Shown one piece after another: positions 9,079-16,973 of a stretch of DNA of 64,000 nucleotides. How positions within the stretch are numbered: position 1 is the first letter of the stretch; every line of letters starts with the position of its first letter. The notes below the pieces were generated by a model. It was not told where the DNA came from and made no database searches. It was given only the letters and a program-made list of their open reading frames with translations. Made by a program: the position numbers and the translations under genes. Source of the stretch: Paenibacillus segetis (GTDB lineage: Bacteria > Bacillota > Bacilli > Paenibacillales > Paenibacillaceae); NCBI RefSeq assembly GCF_014639155.1, contig NZ_BMFT01000004.1:124001-188000 (forward strand), written 5' to 3'.

Positions 9079-10335
9079 ATGGAACTTATCAAGAGTCAAC
9101 TAGAGAGCTATGGGATGAGCGAACAAACGATTGGTTACCTTTCAAGTATGATTATGATCGTGTTTATAGCTTTGATTTGTATATTCGCTAACTTAATAGC
9201 AAAAAAAATCGTACTCAGGACGATTGTTCGTATCATCAATAATAATCAACGATATACATGGATCAATGTCATTTTGGAGAAAAAAGTGTTCCACAAGCTG
9301 TCGCATCTCGTTCCAGCCATCATCATTATTTATTCTGCATCCATCTTTCCGCTATATCGAACTTTAATTGAAAAAGCTGCAGTAACTTATATGATTATCG
9401 TAACTATAACGGTGATTAATGCCTTGCTCAATGCTTTTGATGCTATTTATCGTTCGTTTGAGATCTCCAAGATTAGGCCGATCAAGGGATATATTCAGGT
9501 TGTGAAGATCATTCTATTTATCATCGGTGGTATCGTGATGATCTCGAATCTCATTGGCCAGAATCCGTTAATCATTCTCAGTGGGCTAGGGGCATTATCG
9601 GCTGTTCTGATGCTAGTGTTCAAGGATTCCATATTAGGTCTGGTAGCAGGAGTTCAATTATCTTCTAATGATATGGTACGAGTAGGTGACTGGATTGAAA
9701 TGCCCAAATATAATGCAGACGGTGACGTGATCGACATTACTTTGAATACGGTAAAAGTTATGAACTTCGATAAAACGATCACCATGATTCCCAGCTACGC
9801 TCTCATATCAGATTCCTTCAAAAATTGGAGAGGCATGCAAGTATCTGGTGGCAGAAGGATTAAACGTAGCGTGAATATCGATACAAGCAGCATATGCTTT
9901 TGTACCCAAGAAATGATTGAGGAGTTTCAGAAGATTCAATACCTTACCGAATATATCACGACGAGATTACAACAAATTAATGCATACAACACGGAACATC
10001 AAATTAATACAGAGAGCAAGGTGAACGGTAGACAGCTTACGAATGTTGGTGTATTCAGAGAATACATCCATCAGTATCTGAAAAATCATCAGCAGATTCA
10101 TAAAGATATGACCCTGCTTGTCAGACAGTTAGCCCCGGGAGATAATGGGCTGCCATTGGAAATCTATGCGTTCAGCAATGATACCAACTGGAAGGTGTAT
10201 GAATCGGTCCAGGCGGATATCTTTGATCATATTTTTGCTGTTGCACCGACATTTGGGCTTCGTGTCTTCCAGAATCCCACTGGCCACGATATCGCTCATG
10301 TAAAAGAAAGCACAGAATACTCGCGAGGATATTAA
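9079..10335 (+). CDS. Mechanosensitive channel of the MscS superfamily, YbdG type
   Basis: A 418-residue membrane protein with about five TM helices in residues 15-190, then the MscS pore/beta domain: LSGLGALSAVLMLVFKDSILGLVAGVQ followed by DMVRVGDWIEMP. The long C-terminal part, with TLLVRQLAPGDNGLPLEIYAF and APTFGLRVFQNPTG, is characteristic of the E. coli YbdG branch rather than the short MscS. The start has AGGAGG eight bases upstream. The likely role is turgor-gated solute release on hypo-osmotic shock, fitting its place after the Na+/H+ antiporter operon. A weak hairpin region follows before a gene remnant. Confidence 0.88.
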   Translation: MELIKSQLESYGMSEQTIGYLSSMIMIVFIALICIFANLIAKKIVLRTIVRIINNNQRYTWINVILEKKVFHKLSHLVPAIIIIYSASIFPLYRTLIEKAAVTYMIIVTITVINALLNAFDAIYRSFEISKIRPIKGYIQVVKIILFIIGGIVMISNLIGQNPLIILSGLGALSAVLMLVFKDSILGLVAGVQLSSNDMVRVGDWIEMPKYNADGDVIDITLNTVKVMNFDKTITMIPSYALISDSFKNWRGMQVSGGRRIKRSVNIDTSSICFCTQEMIEEFQKIQYLTEYITTRLQQINAYNTEHQINTESKVNGRQLTNVGVFREYIHQYLKNHQQIHKDMTLLVRQLAPGDNGLPLEIYAFSNDTNWKVYESVQADIFDHIFAVAPTFGLRVFQNPTGHDIAHVKESTEYSRGY

Positions 10336-10394
10336 GGGTGCGACCGCGTACTTTACGATCCTGCCTTACGATGGGGGTCTGTTTTTTTGGTTAG

Positions 10395-10607
10395 GATGCT
10401 CATGGACAAGCCGTGGCATCGGTATTATCTAATTTAGAGCCTTTTGTAGTGATGATTATGGGATTAATATTACTATCGAAGCCAATTACAGGTGTAGAAA
10501 TTCGCGCGGCGGAGTGTAGTTTTATTATCCGTTATCCGAAAGGAAAGAAGATATTACAGGTTATGTGTACGGGCCTTGGCATATTTGTTATGTCGATGGC
10601 GATGTAA
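10395..10607 (+). pseudogene. Remnant of an EamA/DMT-family transporter C-terminus
   Basis: The frame reads QAVASVLSNLEPFVVMIMG followed by LILLSKPITGVEI, which strongly resembles the last repeat of EamA drug/metabolite transporters. Everything before it is missing and there is no ribosome binding site. After about 35 residues the match fades into a region with a partial hydrophobic end (GLGIFVMSMA). It is best read as a decayed 3' fragment of a transporter of about 300 residues. Confidence 0.5.
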
Positions 10608-10639
10608 CGAAAGCTTAGATCAGGTTCATGGAATGATAA

Positions 10640-10685
10640 AAACGGCTCGTCCGCTTCTTCTTAGGAAGGTCGGTTCGAGCCGTTT
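10640..10685. terminator. Long inverted repeat, probable terminator
   Basis: Ten bases, AAACGGCTCG, pair perfectly with CGAGCCGTTT across an interior of about 26 bases that itself contains CTTCTTCTTAGGAAG. T-rich sequence on one flank and A-rich on the other would allow termination on either strand. Confidence 0.55.
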
Positions 10686-10722
10686 GGCTTTAGAGCATGT
10701 ATCCACTTAGGGACGACAAGGC

Positions 10723-10821
10723 TTAGTTATTCTTGCTGTTGCCTTTACCGGCGCTGCTATTTTTACGATCATGTGTGCGGGTTGTCGTATTTTTACGCGC
10801 ATGTCCTTGCTGTTTAGCCAT
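10723..10821 (-). CDS. Small basic protein of 32 residues, resembling minor spore proteins
   Basis: The open frame on the minus strand encodes MAKQQGHARKNTTTRTHDRK and ends GNSKNN. The composition is extreme: Lys, Arg, Asn, Thr and Ser dominate and no large hydrophobic residues occur. AGAGGGGGT lies eight bases before the ATG, a strong ribosome binding site. Such composition recalls the small acid-soluble-type or other minor spore proteins of Bacillales, but no specific family can be named. It is a stand-alone gene in a gene-poor stretch. Confidence 0.5.
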   Translation of the reverse strand: MAKQQGHARKNTTTRTHDRKNSSAGKGNSKNN

Positions 10822-10997
10822 GAACCATACCCCCTCTCTATAGAGATAGTATGGGAAAGTGTATCGATTCTATGCTCAGGAGAGGTTAATGTATATCACC
10901 CAAAAAAATGTATATGACGAGATGCGGGAATCACGGATATACATAAAAAATGTAGATTTATTTATCTTGGGTCGGTGTGCTAGCTTGTAGGTAAGAG

Positions 10998-11162
10998 ATG
11001 AGTCTGAATCCTCGACCATCCATTTATCAAGAATCTCAATACTTTAAAGTTCGGGCGAATGATCAAAAGATTCCCGTGATTTCTTACTTAACGGAAGAAA
11101 ATTATGACTATGTGCATTTTTCCTTCTCTGGCACAACAACAGAAATTAACATTTTATCATGA
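10998..11162 (+). pseudogene. N-terminal fragment resembling polygalacturonase-type (GH28/GH49) secreted hydrolases
   Basis: A 54-codon frame reads NPRPSIYQESQYFKVRANDQ, then IPVISYLTEENYDYVHFSFS and GTTTEINI before TGA. This pattern (FxVxVNxxxVPV, DYxHFSFSGT) resembles the beta-sandwich at the start of Paenibacillus pectin- or dextran-acting beta-helix enzymes. Nothing of the catalytic helix follows and no ribosome binding site precedes it. It is interpreted as the leftover 5' end of a deleted hydrolase gene. Confidence 0.45.
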
Positions 11163-11250
11163 TTGCAGAGATTCAAACCCTCCATTAAGCCACCACCCCA
11201 TAGATCTTTTGTTATAGTTACGTCCTAGGATTTATTTAGGAGGTTAGAAC

Positions 11251-11970
11251 ATGGTATTAAAGGTTGGAAATTTGTCCGTTACTTACGGTCAGAAACAGGC
11301 TGTCGATTCCATTAGTTTTGAAGTAAAGCCTGGTCAAGTATTTGGATTACTAGGTGCAAATGGGGCAGGAAAATCTTCAACCATTGCTGCTGTGCTTGGT
11401 ATTGAAAAGAGCACTCATGAAGAGCTTAGCATCGTTGGTAAGTCACCATTACGCAATCGAAAGGACATATTTGAACAAGTAGGAGTGCAGTTTCAAGAAA
11501 CCAATTTCCAAGATAAACTAACCGTTTCTGAGGCATGTGAACAGTGGAGATCACTCTATAAAAAAACGGCTGACGTACCTGCTTTACTACATACCTTTGG
11601 GCTTGCAGATAAGGAAAAGCAACTGGTTAAGTCACTTTCTGGCGGGGAGCGTCAGCGACTAGCCGTACTCCTTGCTCTAATTCCTGAACCGAAGCTTGTG
11701 TTTTTAGATGAACTGACAACGGGGCTTGATACCAAGGCACGTCGTATGCTGTGGAAGGAGCTTTTAACAATGAAAGAAAACGGTTTGGCGATTGTATTAA
11801 CATCACATTACATGGATGAGGTTGAAGTCTTATGTGATGAGATATTAATTCTGCGTGAAGGTCAAACCACCTTTCATGGAACCATTCAGGAAGTGTTAGT
11901 CGCAAGTGGGCAACCAACGCTTGAAGATGCATATTTACATTTTGCTGGTGAGGAGGAATACTGGGGATGA
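11251..11970 (+). CDS. ABC transporter ATP-binding protein (ABC-2 exporter)
   Basis: A 239-residue nucleotide-binding subunit. The Walker A motif is GANGAGKSST near residue 38, the signature is LSGGERQR, Walker B is LVFLDELTTGLD, and a switch His lies in LTSHYMDEVE. The family is the CcmA/DrrA-like group that pairs with ABC-2 permeases. TAGGAGG precedes the ATG by seven bases. The stop overlaps the permease start (ATGA), so the two form one exporter, followed by a MerR-type regulator. The substrate is unknown; drugs or peptides are typical. Confidence 0.88.
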   Translation: MVLKVGNLSVTYGQKQAVDSISFEVKPGQVFGLLGANGAGKSSTIAAVLGIEKSTHEELSIVGKSPLRNRKDIFEQVGVQFQETNFQDKLTVSEACEQWRSLYKKTADVPALLHTFGLADKEKQLVKSLSGGERQRLAVLLALIPEPKLVFLDELTTGLDTKARRMLWKELLTMKENGLAIVLTSHYMDEVEVLCDEILILREGQTTFHGTIQEVLVASGQPTLEDAYLHFAGEEEYWG

Positions 11971-12701
11971 GTACAATGTTTGCACTTTTAAAAATAGAAG
12001 GTAAGCTGGTATGGAAAGGTATTGATATCCTAATTTTCGGTATATGCTTCCCGATCATTTTGGCGACCTTGTTCGGTTACGTACTTAGTAAAGATGCATC
12101 GGCGGGTTCATCTACCTTTGAATTATCCTACGCTGCTGTTATAACTATTGGTGTGCTTGCAACGGGTGTAATGGGCCTTCCGTTAACCATTGCTGATTAT
12201 CGACACCGCGGTATTCTGAAACGATTCCAAGTAACACCGGTATCCCCTTTACAGATTTTATTTGCTCAAGGTCTAATTCAACTTTCTTCTGCGCTTGTTT
12301 CATTTATAGGCGTTACTCTCGTATATTATTTATTTTTTGATTATCATATAGCAGGCTCCTGGCTGATGTTCTTGAGCGTATATGCCTTTGTTATTTTAGC
12401 CATGTACAGTATTGGCACTTTCATTGGCAGTGTCGTACCGGATCAAAAGTCAGCGAATATGTGGAGTTCTATCGCCTACTTTACGATGTTATTGTTCTCC
12501 GGTGCGACGATTCCATATGAAGTGATGCCGCGCTTTTTTCAATGGATCATGGATATATTACCTTTGTCACATGGGATTCATTTATTAAAGCTGGTAAGTA
12601 CAGGTGGAGAAGCGTCGGGTATGACAGTACCGATTTTGATCTTAGGTTTTATTACCGTGATCTGTTTGACTGGGGCAATCAAATTTTTTAAGTGGAAGTA
12701 G
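11967..12701 (+). CDS. ABC-2 type exporter permease
   Basis: A 244-residue protein with six predicted TM helices in the ABC-2 layout. It carries the conserved motif region LPLTIADYRHRGILKRFQVTPVSP and a late NMWSSIAYFTMLLFSGATIP segment. It overlaps the ATPase gene by four bases and is followed after nine bases by the regulator gene. It forms the membrane part of the exporter. Confidence 0.87.
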   Translation: MSTMFALLKIEGKLVWKGIDILIFGICFPIILATLFGYVLSKDASAGSSTFELSYAAVITIGVLATGVMGLPLTIADYRHRGILKRFQVTPVSPLQILFAQGLIQLSSALVSFIGVTLVYYLFFDYHIAGSWLMFLSVYAFVILAMYSIGTFIGSVVPDQKSANMWSSIAYFTMLLFSGATIPYEVMPRFFQWIMDILPLSHGIHLLKLVSTGGEASGMTVPILILGFITVICLTGAIKFFKWK

Positions 12702-12710
12702 GTGAAAGGG

Positions 12711-13454
12711 ATGTACAAAACCAAAGAAATTGCAGAAATGGTTGGGGTACATCCCAACACCGTACGGATTTATGAAGAGTGGAGATATATCTCATCTGTT
12801 CCGAGAGGCGAAAATGGTTATCGCATATATTCAGACTTGCATTTATTTCAACTAAAAATGGCTAGAGTCGCTTTTCGTTGTGAAATTGTTCAGGGACTTA
12901 TTCGGGCAAAGGCTAGAGCTATTGTTGAAGCTAGCGGCAAAGAGGATTTCATTCAAGCGCTAGAGTATGCGCAAAGCTATTTATCCCATCTACAAAAAGA
13001 ATATAATCGAGCGCTAGAAGCTATTGAACTTTCCGAGCAGTGGATGGGTGGAATAAAATCTATATCTACGGGGACGTATACACGAAAAGAGGTAGCTCAA
13101 ATTCTAGACCTCTCACCTGAAATTGTTCGAAATTGGGAGCGAAATGGATTAATCACAGTCCCTAGACTTTCAAATGGATCTCGTGTATATACAGAAAATG
13201 AAATAAAACGATTGAAAATTATTCGTACTCTAAGGGCGGCACATTATTCAATGAGTGCAATCCTTCGGTTGATGAATCAAGCAGAGAAAATGAGTGGGAC
13301 TGATTTTAATATTAAGAAAGTACTCGATACCCCTGAAGATCATGAAGACATTATTTCAGTGACAGATCGATTAATCTATTCATTGGAACAAGCCATTGAG
13401 TCTGCAAATGAGCTTATATTGTTACTGAGGGAAAAATTGAACCTAGGGAAGTAA
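12711..13454 (+). CDS. Transcriptional regulator with two tandem MerR-type helix-turn-helix domains
   Basis: The 247-residue protein carries two MerR HTH units. One is at residues 2-70 (TKEIAEMVGVHPNTVRIYEE, then RGENGYRIYSD). The other is at about 118-185 (YTRKEVAQILDLSPEIVRNWE, then RLSNGSRVYTE). A helical stretch separates them and a short helical tail follows. MerR proteins normally have one HTH and dimerise, so this one may bind as a pseudo-dimer. ATG at 12711 follows AGGTGA. Co-transcription with the ABC exporter suggests local control of efflux. Confidence 0.82.
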   Translation: MYKTKEIAEMVGVHPNTVRIYEEWRYISSVPRGENGYRIYSDLHLFQLKMARVAFRCEIVQGLIRAKARAIVEASGKEDFIQALEYAQSYLSHLQKEYNRALEAIELSEQWMGGIKSISTGTYTRKEVAQILDLSPEIVRNWERNGLITVPRLSNGSRVYTENEIKRLKIIRTLRAAHYSMSAILRLMNQAEKMSGTDFNIKKVLDTPEDHEDIISVTDRLIYSLEQAIESANELILLLREKLNLGK

Positions 13455-13535
13455 GCCTTGGGGTTAGAAACACATTCCGGTGAATTGTGGTTTTGCCAAG
13501 CCACGGTTCGCCTCCATATGGAGCGACCCAAAAGA

Positions 13536-13556
13536 CACCCTCTCGGGTGTTCTTTC
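13536..13556 (+). terminator. Terminator of the ABC exporter operon
   Basis: The stem ACACCC / GGGTGT around TCTC is followed by TCTTTCTGTTT. It lies about 80 bases after the stop of the MerR-type gene. Confidence 0.65.
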
Positions 13557-13720
13557 TGTTTAGAGACCAGTGCAGTTACTAGGTATATAGCGTTGCACTT
13601 CATATTACAATTCGACGTCAGATGCAACAAACTTACAAGATAATGCAAGAAAACGTATTATAGTAGTTTTAACTCTATTTCGCCTGTAATATGAGTTGTG
13701 AGAGGAAGGGGGCATACAAA

Positions 13721-14164
13721 TTGAAGGTAATATTTGAAGCTGATGCAGGGATAGATCGAAGTGTTACCAAAGTCACAACCAATCCTGCCGAACAAGAAAA
13801 TTGGATACATATTGAAGAAGCACTAAACAACGCTGAACAAAAGCTTGTAGTCATTAACGCAAAAAATAACCGTAACGTGCAAATCTTGTTAAGTTCTGTT
13901 GCAGTTATAGAATCGGAAGATCGAATGTGTAGTGTACGTGTTATTACTGGAGAAATGTTTCTTCTTAATAAACGATTAAAGTTTGTTGAAGAAAGCCTGG
14001 ATTCACATTTTTTGAAAATTAATAATCAAACCATCGTTAATACAAGCTACATAAAGGAGTTCTCATCAACAGATAATGCACGAATTAAAGTGATATTAAA
14101 TGACAATTCTAGTTACTTTGTTAGTCGCTTTTACATTAAAAATTTTAGGGGGAAATTATCATGA
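13721..14164 (+). CDS. LytTR-type DNA-binding regulator
   Basis: A 147-residue protein whose C-terminal ~95 residues form a LytTR domain: the VAVIESEDRMCSVRVITGE strand region, FLKINNQTIVNTSYIKEF, then SSYFVSRFYIKNFR. There is no response-regulator receiver; a short N-terminal beta region replaces it. This matches stand-alone LytTR regulators that pair with DUF3021 membrane proteins. TTG at 13721 follows AGGAAGGGGG by eight bases and is preferred to ATG at 13691. The next gene overlaps by four bases. Confidence 0.82.
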   Translation: MKVIFEADAGIDRSVTKVTTNPAEQENWIHIEEALNNAEQKLVVINAKNNRNVQILLSSVAVIESEDRMCSVRVITGEMFLLNKRLKFVEESLDSHFLKINNQTIVNTSYIKEFSSTDNARIKVILNDNSSYFVSRFYIKNFRGKLS

Positions 14165-14571
14165 TAAACCAATTGAAACAATCATTTTTTCAAGTATTTA
14201 CGATGACATTATTGTGGATAGTCTTGCTTATAACTGTCTTTTTTAAGGATCAATCGATCAGTATCGTTTATATGTGGAATGTTGTAGGAATCGCTTTGAT
14301 TTCAGCCGGAATATTTGGGGTTATTTATAATGCTCTATGGAATTACTTCACTTTAAAGCCGATTTGGAATATTGTTATCTCTTCAACTTTCAATATTTTA
14401 GGCGGAATCCTCGCTGTTTGGTTATTTTCAAAAGATATGTTTCATTTCATAGCACCTTGGTTTCCGGGAATGTTGTTACTATCCGTTGTATTGCATACCA
14501 TTGCCTTTTATTTTTACGCTAGAATAGATAGTAAGAAGAAGGCTGAAGAGTTGAACAAGATTTTGAAGTAG
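14161..14571 (+). CDS. DUF3021-family membrane protein
   Basis: A 136-residue protein with four TM helices, spaced as in DUF3021 proteins, and a short basic tail. Its ATG overlaps the LytTR stop (ATGA). LytTR/DUF3021 pairs are common in Firmicutes and the membrane partner is thought to modulate the regulator (family knowledge). A degenerate partial copy of this gene lies at 15238-15319. Confidence 0.78.
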   Translation: MINQLKQSFFQVFTMTLLWIVLLITVFFKDQSISIVYMWNVVGIALISAGIFGVIYNALWNYFTLKPIWNIVISSTFNILGGILAVWLFSKDMFHFIAPWFPGMLLLSVVLHTIAFYFYARIDSKKKAEELNKILK

Positions 14572-14574
14572 AGG

Positions 14575-14741
14575 TTTCCAATGGTGGATCGGAATGCGCC
14601 GGTGTATTTTAATCATAAAGTGTTGGATGTAACCGTGTCGATGGAGATAGCGGTGGATACAATCTGCAATGGGTCTGGAGTTCCGGTTATGCCGCGGTGA
14701 AGGGGCTTGCCGACCATAGTGCCAGAAATGATTCGTTATGA
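14575..14741 (+). pseudogene. Internally deleted remnant of an HI0933-type flavoprotein gene
   Basis: The first ~65 bases read VDRNAPVYFNHKVLDVTVS, matching EDRNVPVYFKNKVLDITVS of the intact flavoproteins downstream. After a junction near 14640 a different frame reads DGDSGGYNLQWVWSSGYAAV and runs to TGA, matching the flavoprotein C-terminus (DGDCGGYNLQWAWSSGYAAA). About 220 internal codons and the N-terminal half are absent. It is therefore the scar of a third paralogue. Confidence 0.8.
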
Positions 14742-14822
14742 ATGATTCGACTCCCACGAAGATGTCTAGTTCGGCAGTATGCTTTATAATTAGATGAGAC
14801 CAAGTTACAAGGGGGCTCATAT

Positions 14823-15164
14823 ATGATAACAAAAGTAAACCGGCAGTTAAATGATGGGCCTAAGATTCAAAAAGAACAAGATATTGTTACCAAAATGATT
14901 CGTATATATTGTAAGAAGAAACATCGTCATGAAGGACTTTGCGAGGAATGTCAGGATTTAAATGAGTATGCTCTGAAGAGGCTAGCCTATTGTAAGTTCG
15001 GTGAAGAGAAAACAGCTTGTGCAAAATGTCCTGTCCATTGTTATAGACCGGATTATCGTCAAAGAATTAAAGGAGTCATGCGTTTTTCTGGTCCGTGGAT
15101 GCTACTATATCACCCCATTGAGTCGATTCGGCATATCCCACTACCAGATAAGTTGAGGAAATAA
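14823..15164 (+). CDS. YgbA-like 'nitrous oxide-stimulated promoter' family protein
   Basis: A 113-residue cytosolic protein with a Cys-rich pattern: IRIYCKKKHRHEGLCEECQD, then YCKFGEEKTACAKCPVHCYR, and the ending RFSGPWMLLYHP. This is the signature of the PF11756 (E. coli YgbA) family, linked to nitrosative stress in enterobacteria. The conserved cysteines suggest metal or Fe-S binding (inference). The start has a GGGGG-type ribosome binding site. The gene stands between two gene remnants. Confidence 0.85.
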   Translation: MITKVNRQLNDGPKIQKEQDIVTKMIRIYCKKKHRHEGLCEECQDLNEYALKRLAYCKFGEEKTACAKCPVHCYRPDYRQRIKGVMRFSGPWMLLYHPIESIRHIPLPDKLRK

Positions 15165-15237
15165 GATTCCAATCTCCAGTTCGACCTAAACTAAAATCAA
15201 AACGAAACCGCCGTTCAACACTGAAACTGGTTTGCCA

Positions 15238-15319
15238 TTGATAAACCAATTAAAAGATTCATTTTTTCAAGTATTTACGGTGACATTATTGTGGGTGCTA
15301 GATATAAGATTTTGAAGTA
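15238..15319 (+). pseudogene. Internally deleted second copy of the DUF3021 gene
   Basis: The first ~58 bases repeat the start of the gene at 14161 with a few mismatches, reading INQLKDSFFQVFTVTLLW. They are joined directly to a copy of its last bases (AAGATTTTGAAGTAG) and the following AGGTTTCCAA. About 330 bases of the middle are missing. The start codon position is TTG and no good ribosome binding site precedes it. Confidence 0.8.
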
Positions 15320-15362
15320 GAGGTTTCCAATTCTAAAGATCGTAACGATTCACAACAAAAAC

Positions 15363-15407
15363 AGAGCCATGACCTCCTGAAAAGGGGGCTGGCTCTTTTC
15401 GTTTTTT
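15363..15407 (+). terminator. Probable terminator
   Basis: AGAGCC pairs with GGCTCT, with an inner CCTCCT/AGGGGG pairing around GAAA, and is followed by TTTTCGTTTTTT. Confidence 0.7.
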
Positions 15408-15635
15408 GAATTGGATATTGGACAATACATAGTAATCGTCTAAATCATTTTACCTAATGTGTCTATGGGTCGCGCTGAAATGGGAACAATTATGGTAAGC
15501 GCTGGAGGGCCATTGGTGATGGACAATGCACCTCTCTAATTAGGATGTCTTATTTGTTCTGATGTAAGCCATGATTTACGAGTCACTTAATGTTATAATG
15601 ATTATTTACAATGAAAATTAGGGTGATCTACTACA

Positions 15636-16940
15636 ATGAAGGAAATTCAAACAAATTCACACCACAAGCTGATTATTATCGGTGCAGGTGCTGCAGGCTT
15701 AATGGCTGCTATTACTGCGCGGGATCTGGGGATAGATACTGCCATTCTGGAGAGTAACGACCGGATTGGAAAGAAGATATTAATGACCGGTGATGGCCGC
15801 TGCAACATTACGAATGAATCCACTGCGACGGGTACAGATGAAGCCGTCGCTTTATCGCGCAAGTATCACAGTAGTCAGGCTGGATTTCCATTGACGGTGT
15901 TGCAACAATTTGGTATCCGCCAAACCATTGACTTTTTCTCAGCGCTTGGGCTGCCGCTTACAAGATTGAAGGAAGGCTTGATGTATCCGATGTCGCTGCA
16001 GGCTGCATCAGTGTTGGATATTTTTCAGCTTGCGCTGGAGGACCGGAATGTTCCGGTATACCTTAATAATAAAGTGTTGGATATTACCGTTTCGACGGAA
16101 CATCCACGCTTCACGATTAAATGCCAAACGGAGACAGAGGAGCAAGTTGTTTATACCAGCGAATACCTGTTTCTATGTACGGGTGGCCTTACCGGTCCGA
16201 ATACGGAAAAGGATAGTCCTAGTTATACGCTTGCCGAACGTCTGGGGCACACCTTGGTCGAGCCTGTACCGGCCATTGTGCAATTGAAGCTGCACTATCC
16301 GAATTTGAAGGCGCTGTCCAGTATTAAGTTTCAAGGACAGGCTCATATCATCGTAAACGGTAAAGTCCTCCGTAGCGAATCTGGTGAAATTGGCTTCACG
16401 GACTATGGTATTTCTGGCCCGGTAGCTCTCCAGTTAAGCAGAATTGCAGCGTATCATCTCGCAAGAGGAGAAGCTGTAACCGTATCGGTCGATTTGATGC
16501 CAGGCCGCACGGAGGAAGAGGTAATTGAATTTTTGGATATGCACTGGGAGAGCTTTGGACATCGGACTGTTATCGATTCCCTCGTCGGTATCTTCAACAA
16601 GAAGTTGGTCCCCGTCCTGCTGAAGGAAGCAGGTATCGATCAGCAACCAGACCTGCTTTGCCAGAATCTTTCGCGGAAAACCAAGGAGAAATTTTATCGA
16701 ATCTTGAAGAGTTGGGAATTTAAAGTGACGGATACCAATGGCTTCGCGAATGCACAAGTGACAGCCGGTGGCATCGATACGACTGAACTAATCGAAGGAA
16801 CTCTGGAATCCAAGCTAGTACCTGGGCTTTTTTTGGCAGGCGAACTGATAGATGTGGATGGAGACTTCGGCGGTTATAACCTACAATGGGCCTGGAGTTC
16901 CGGTTATGTGGCCGCAATGGCGCTTGCTAAGCAAATGTAA
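15636..16940 (+). CDS. HI0933/YhiN-type FAD-binding flavoprotein, copy 1
   Basis: A 434-residue cytosolic flavoprotein. The Rossmann motif GAGAAG spans residues 16-21, followed by ESNDRIGKKILMTGDGRCNITN, which is typical of the HI0933/YhiN (aminoacetone oxidase-like) family. The C-terminus contains TAGGIDTTELI and LFLAGELIDVDGDFGGYNLQWAW, the second FAD-contacting region. The physiological substrate of this family is not firmly known. It is followed after 33 bases by a close paralogue, so the two are probably co-transcribed. Confidence 0.88.
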   Translation: MKEIQTNSHHKLIIIGAGAAGLMAAITARDLGIDTAILESNDRIGKKILMTGDGRCNITNESTATGTDEAVALSRKYHSSQAGFPLTVLQQFGIRQTIDFFSALGLPLTRLKEGLMYPMSLQAASVLDIFQLALEDRNVPVYLNNKVLDITVSTEHPRFTIKCQTETEEQVVYTSEYLFLCTGGLTGPNTEKDSPSYTLAERLGHTLVEPVPAIVQLKLHYPNLKALSSIKFQGQAHIIVNGKVLRSESGEIGFTDYGISGPVALQLSRIAAYHLARGEAVTVSVDLMPGRTEEEVIEFLDMHWESFGHRTVIDSLVGIFNKKLVPVLLKEAGIDQQPDLLCQNLSRKTKEKFYRILKSWEFKVTDTNGFANAQVTAGGIDTTELIEGTLESKLVPGLFLAGELIDVDGDFGGYNLQWAWSSGYVAAMALAKQM

Positions 16941-16973
16941 TGAATTCATAGAAAAGAGGATGTATCGATCAAT

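Larger units (their letters stand above)
15165..15635 (+). other. Gene-poor stretch with a truncated gene copy and a terminator
   Basis: These 471 bases hold the degenerate DUF3021 copy (15238-15319) and a terminator (15363-15407). The remaining ~230 bases contain no frame with a ribosome binding site and no recognisable RNA. Confidence 0.6.

Noticed and set aside
13458-13643. Paired plus- and minus-strand frames after the tandem-MerR gene
   Set aside because: The stretch contains the operon terminator, and neither frame has a ribosome binding site or family resemblance.
15465-15539. A 24-codon frame (MGRAEMGTIMVSAGGPLVMD...)
   Set aside because: It has a protein-like look but no ribosome binding site and no recognisable relative; it may be a very small remnant.
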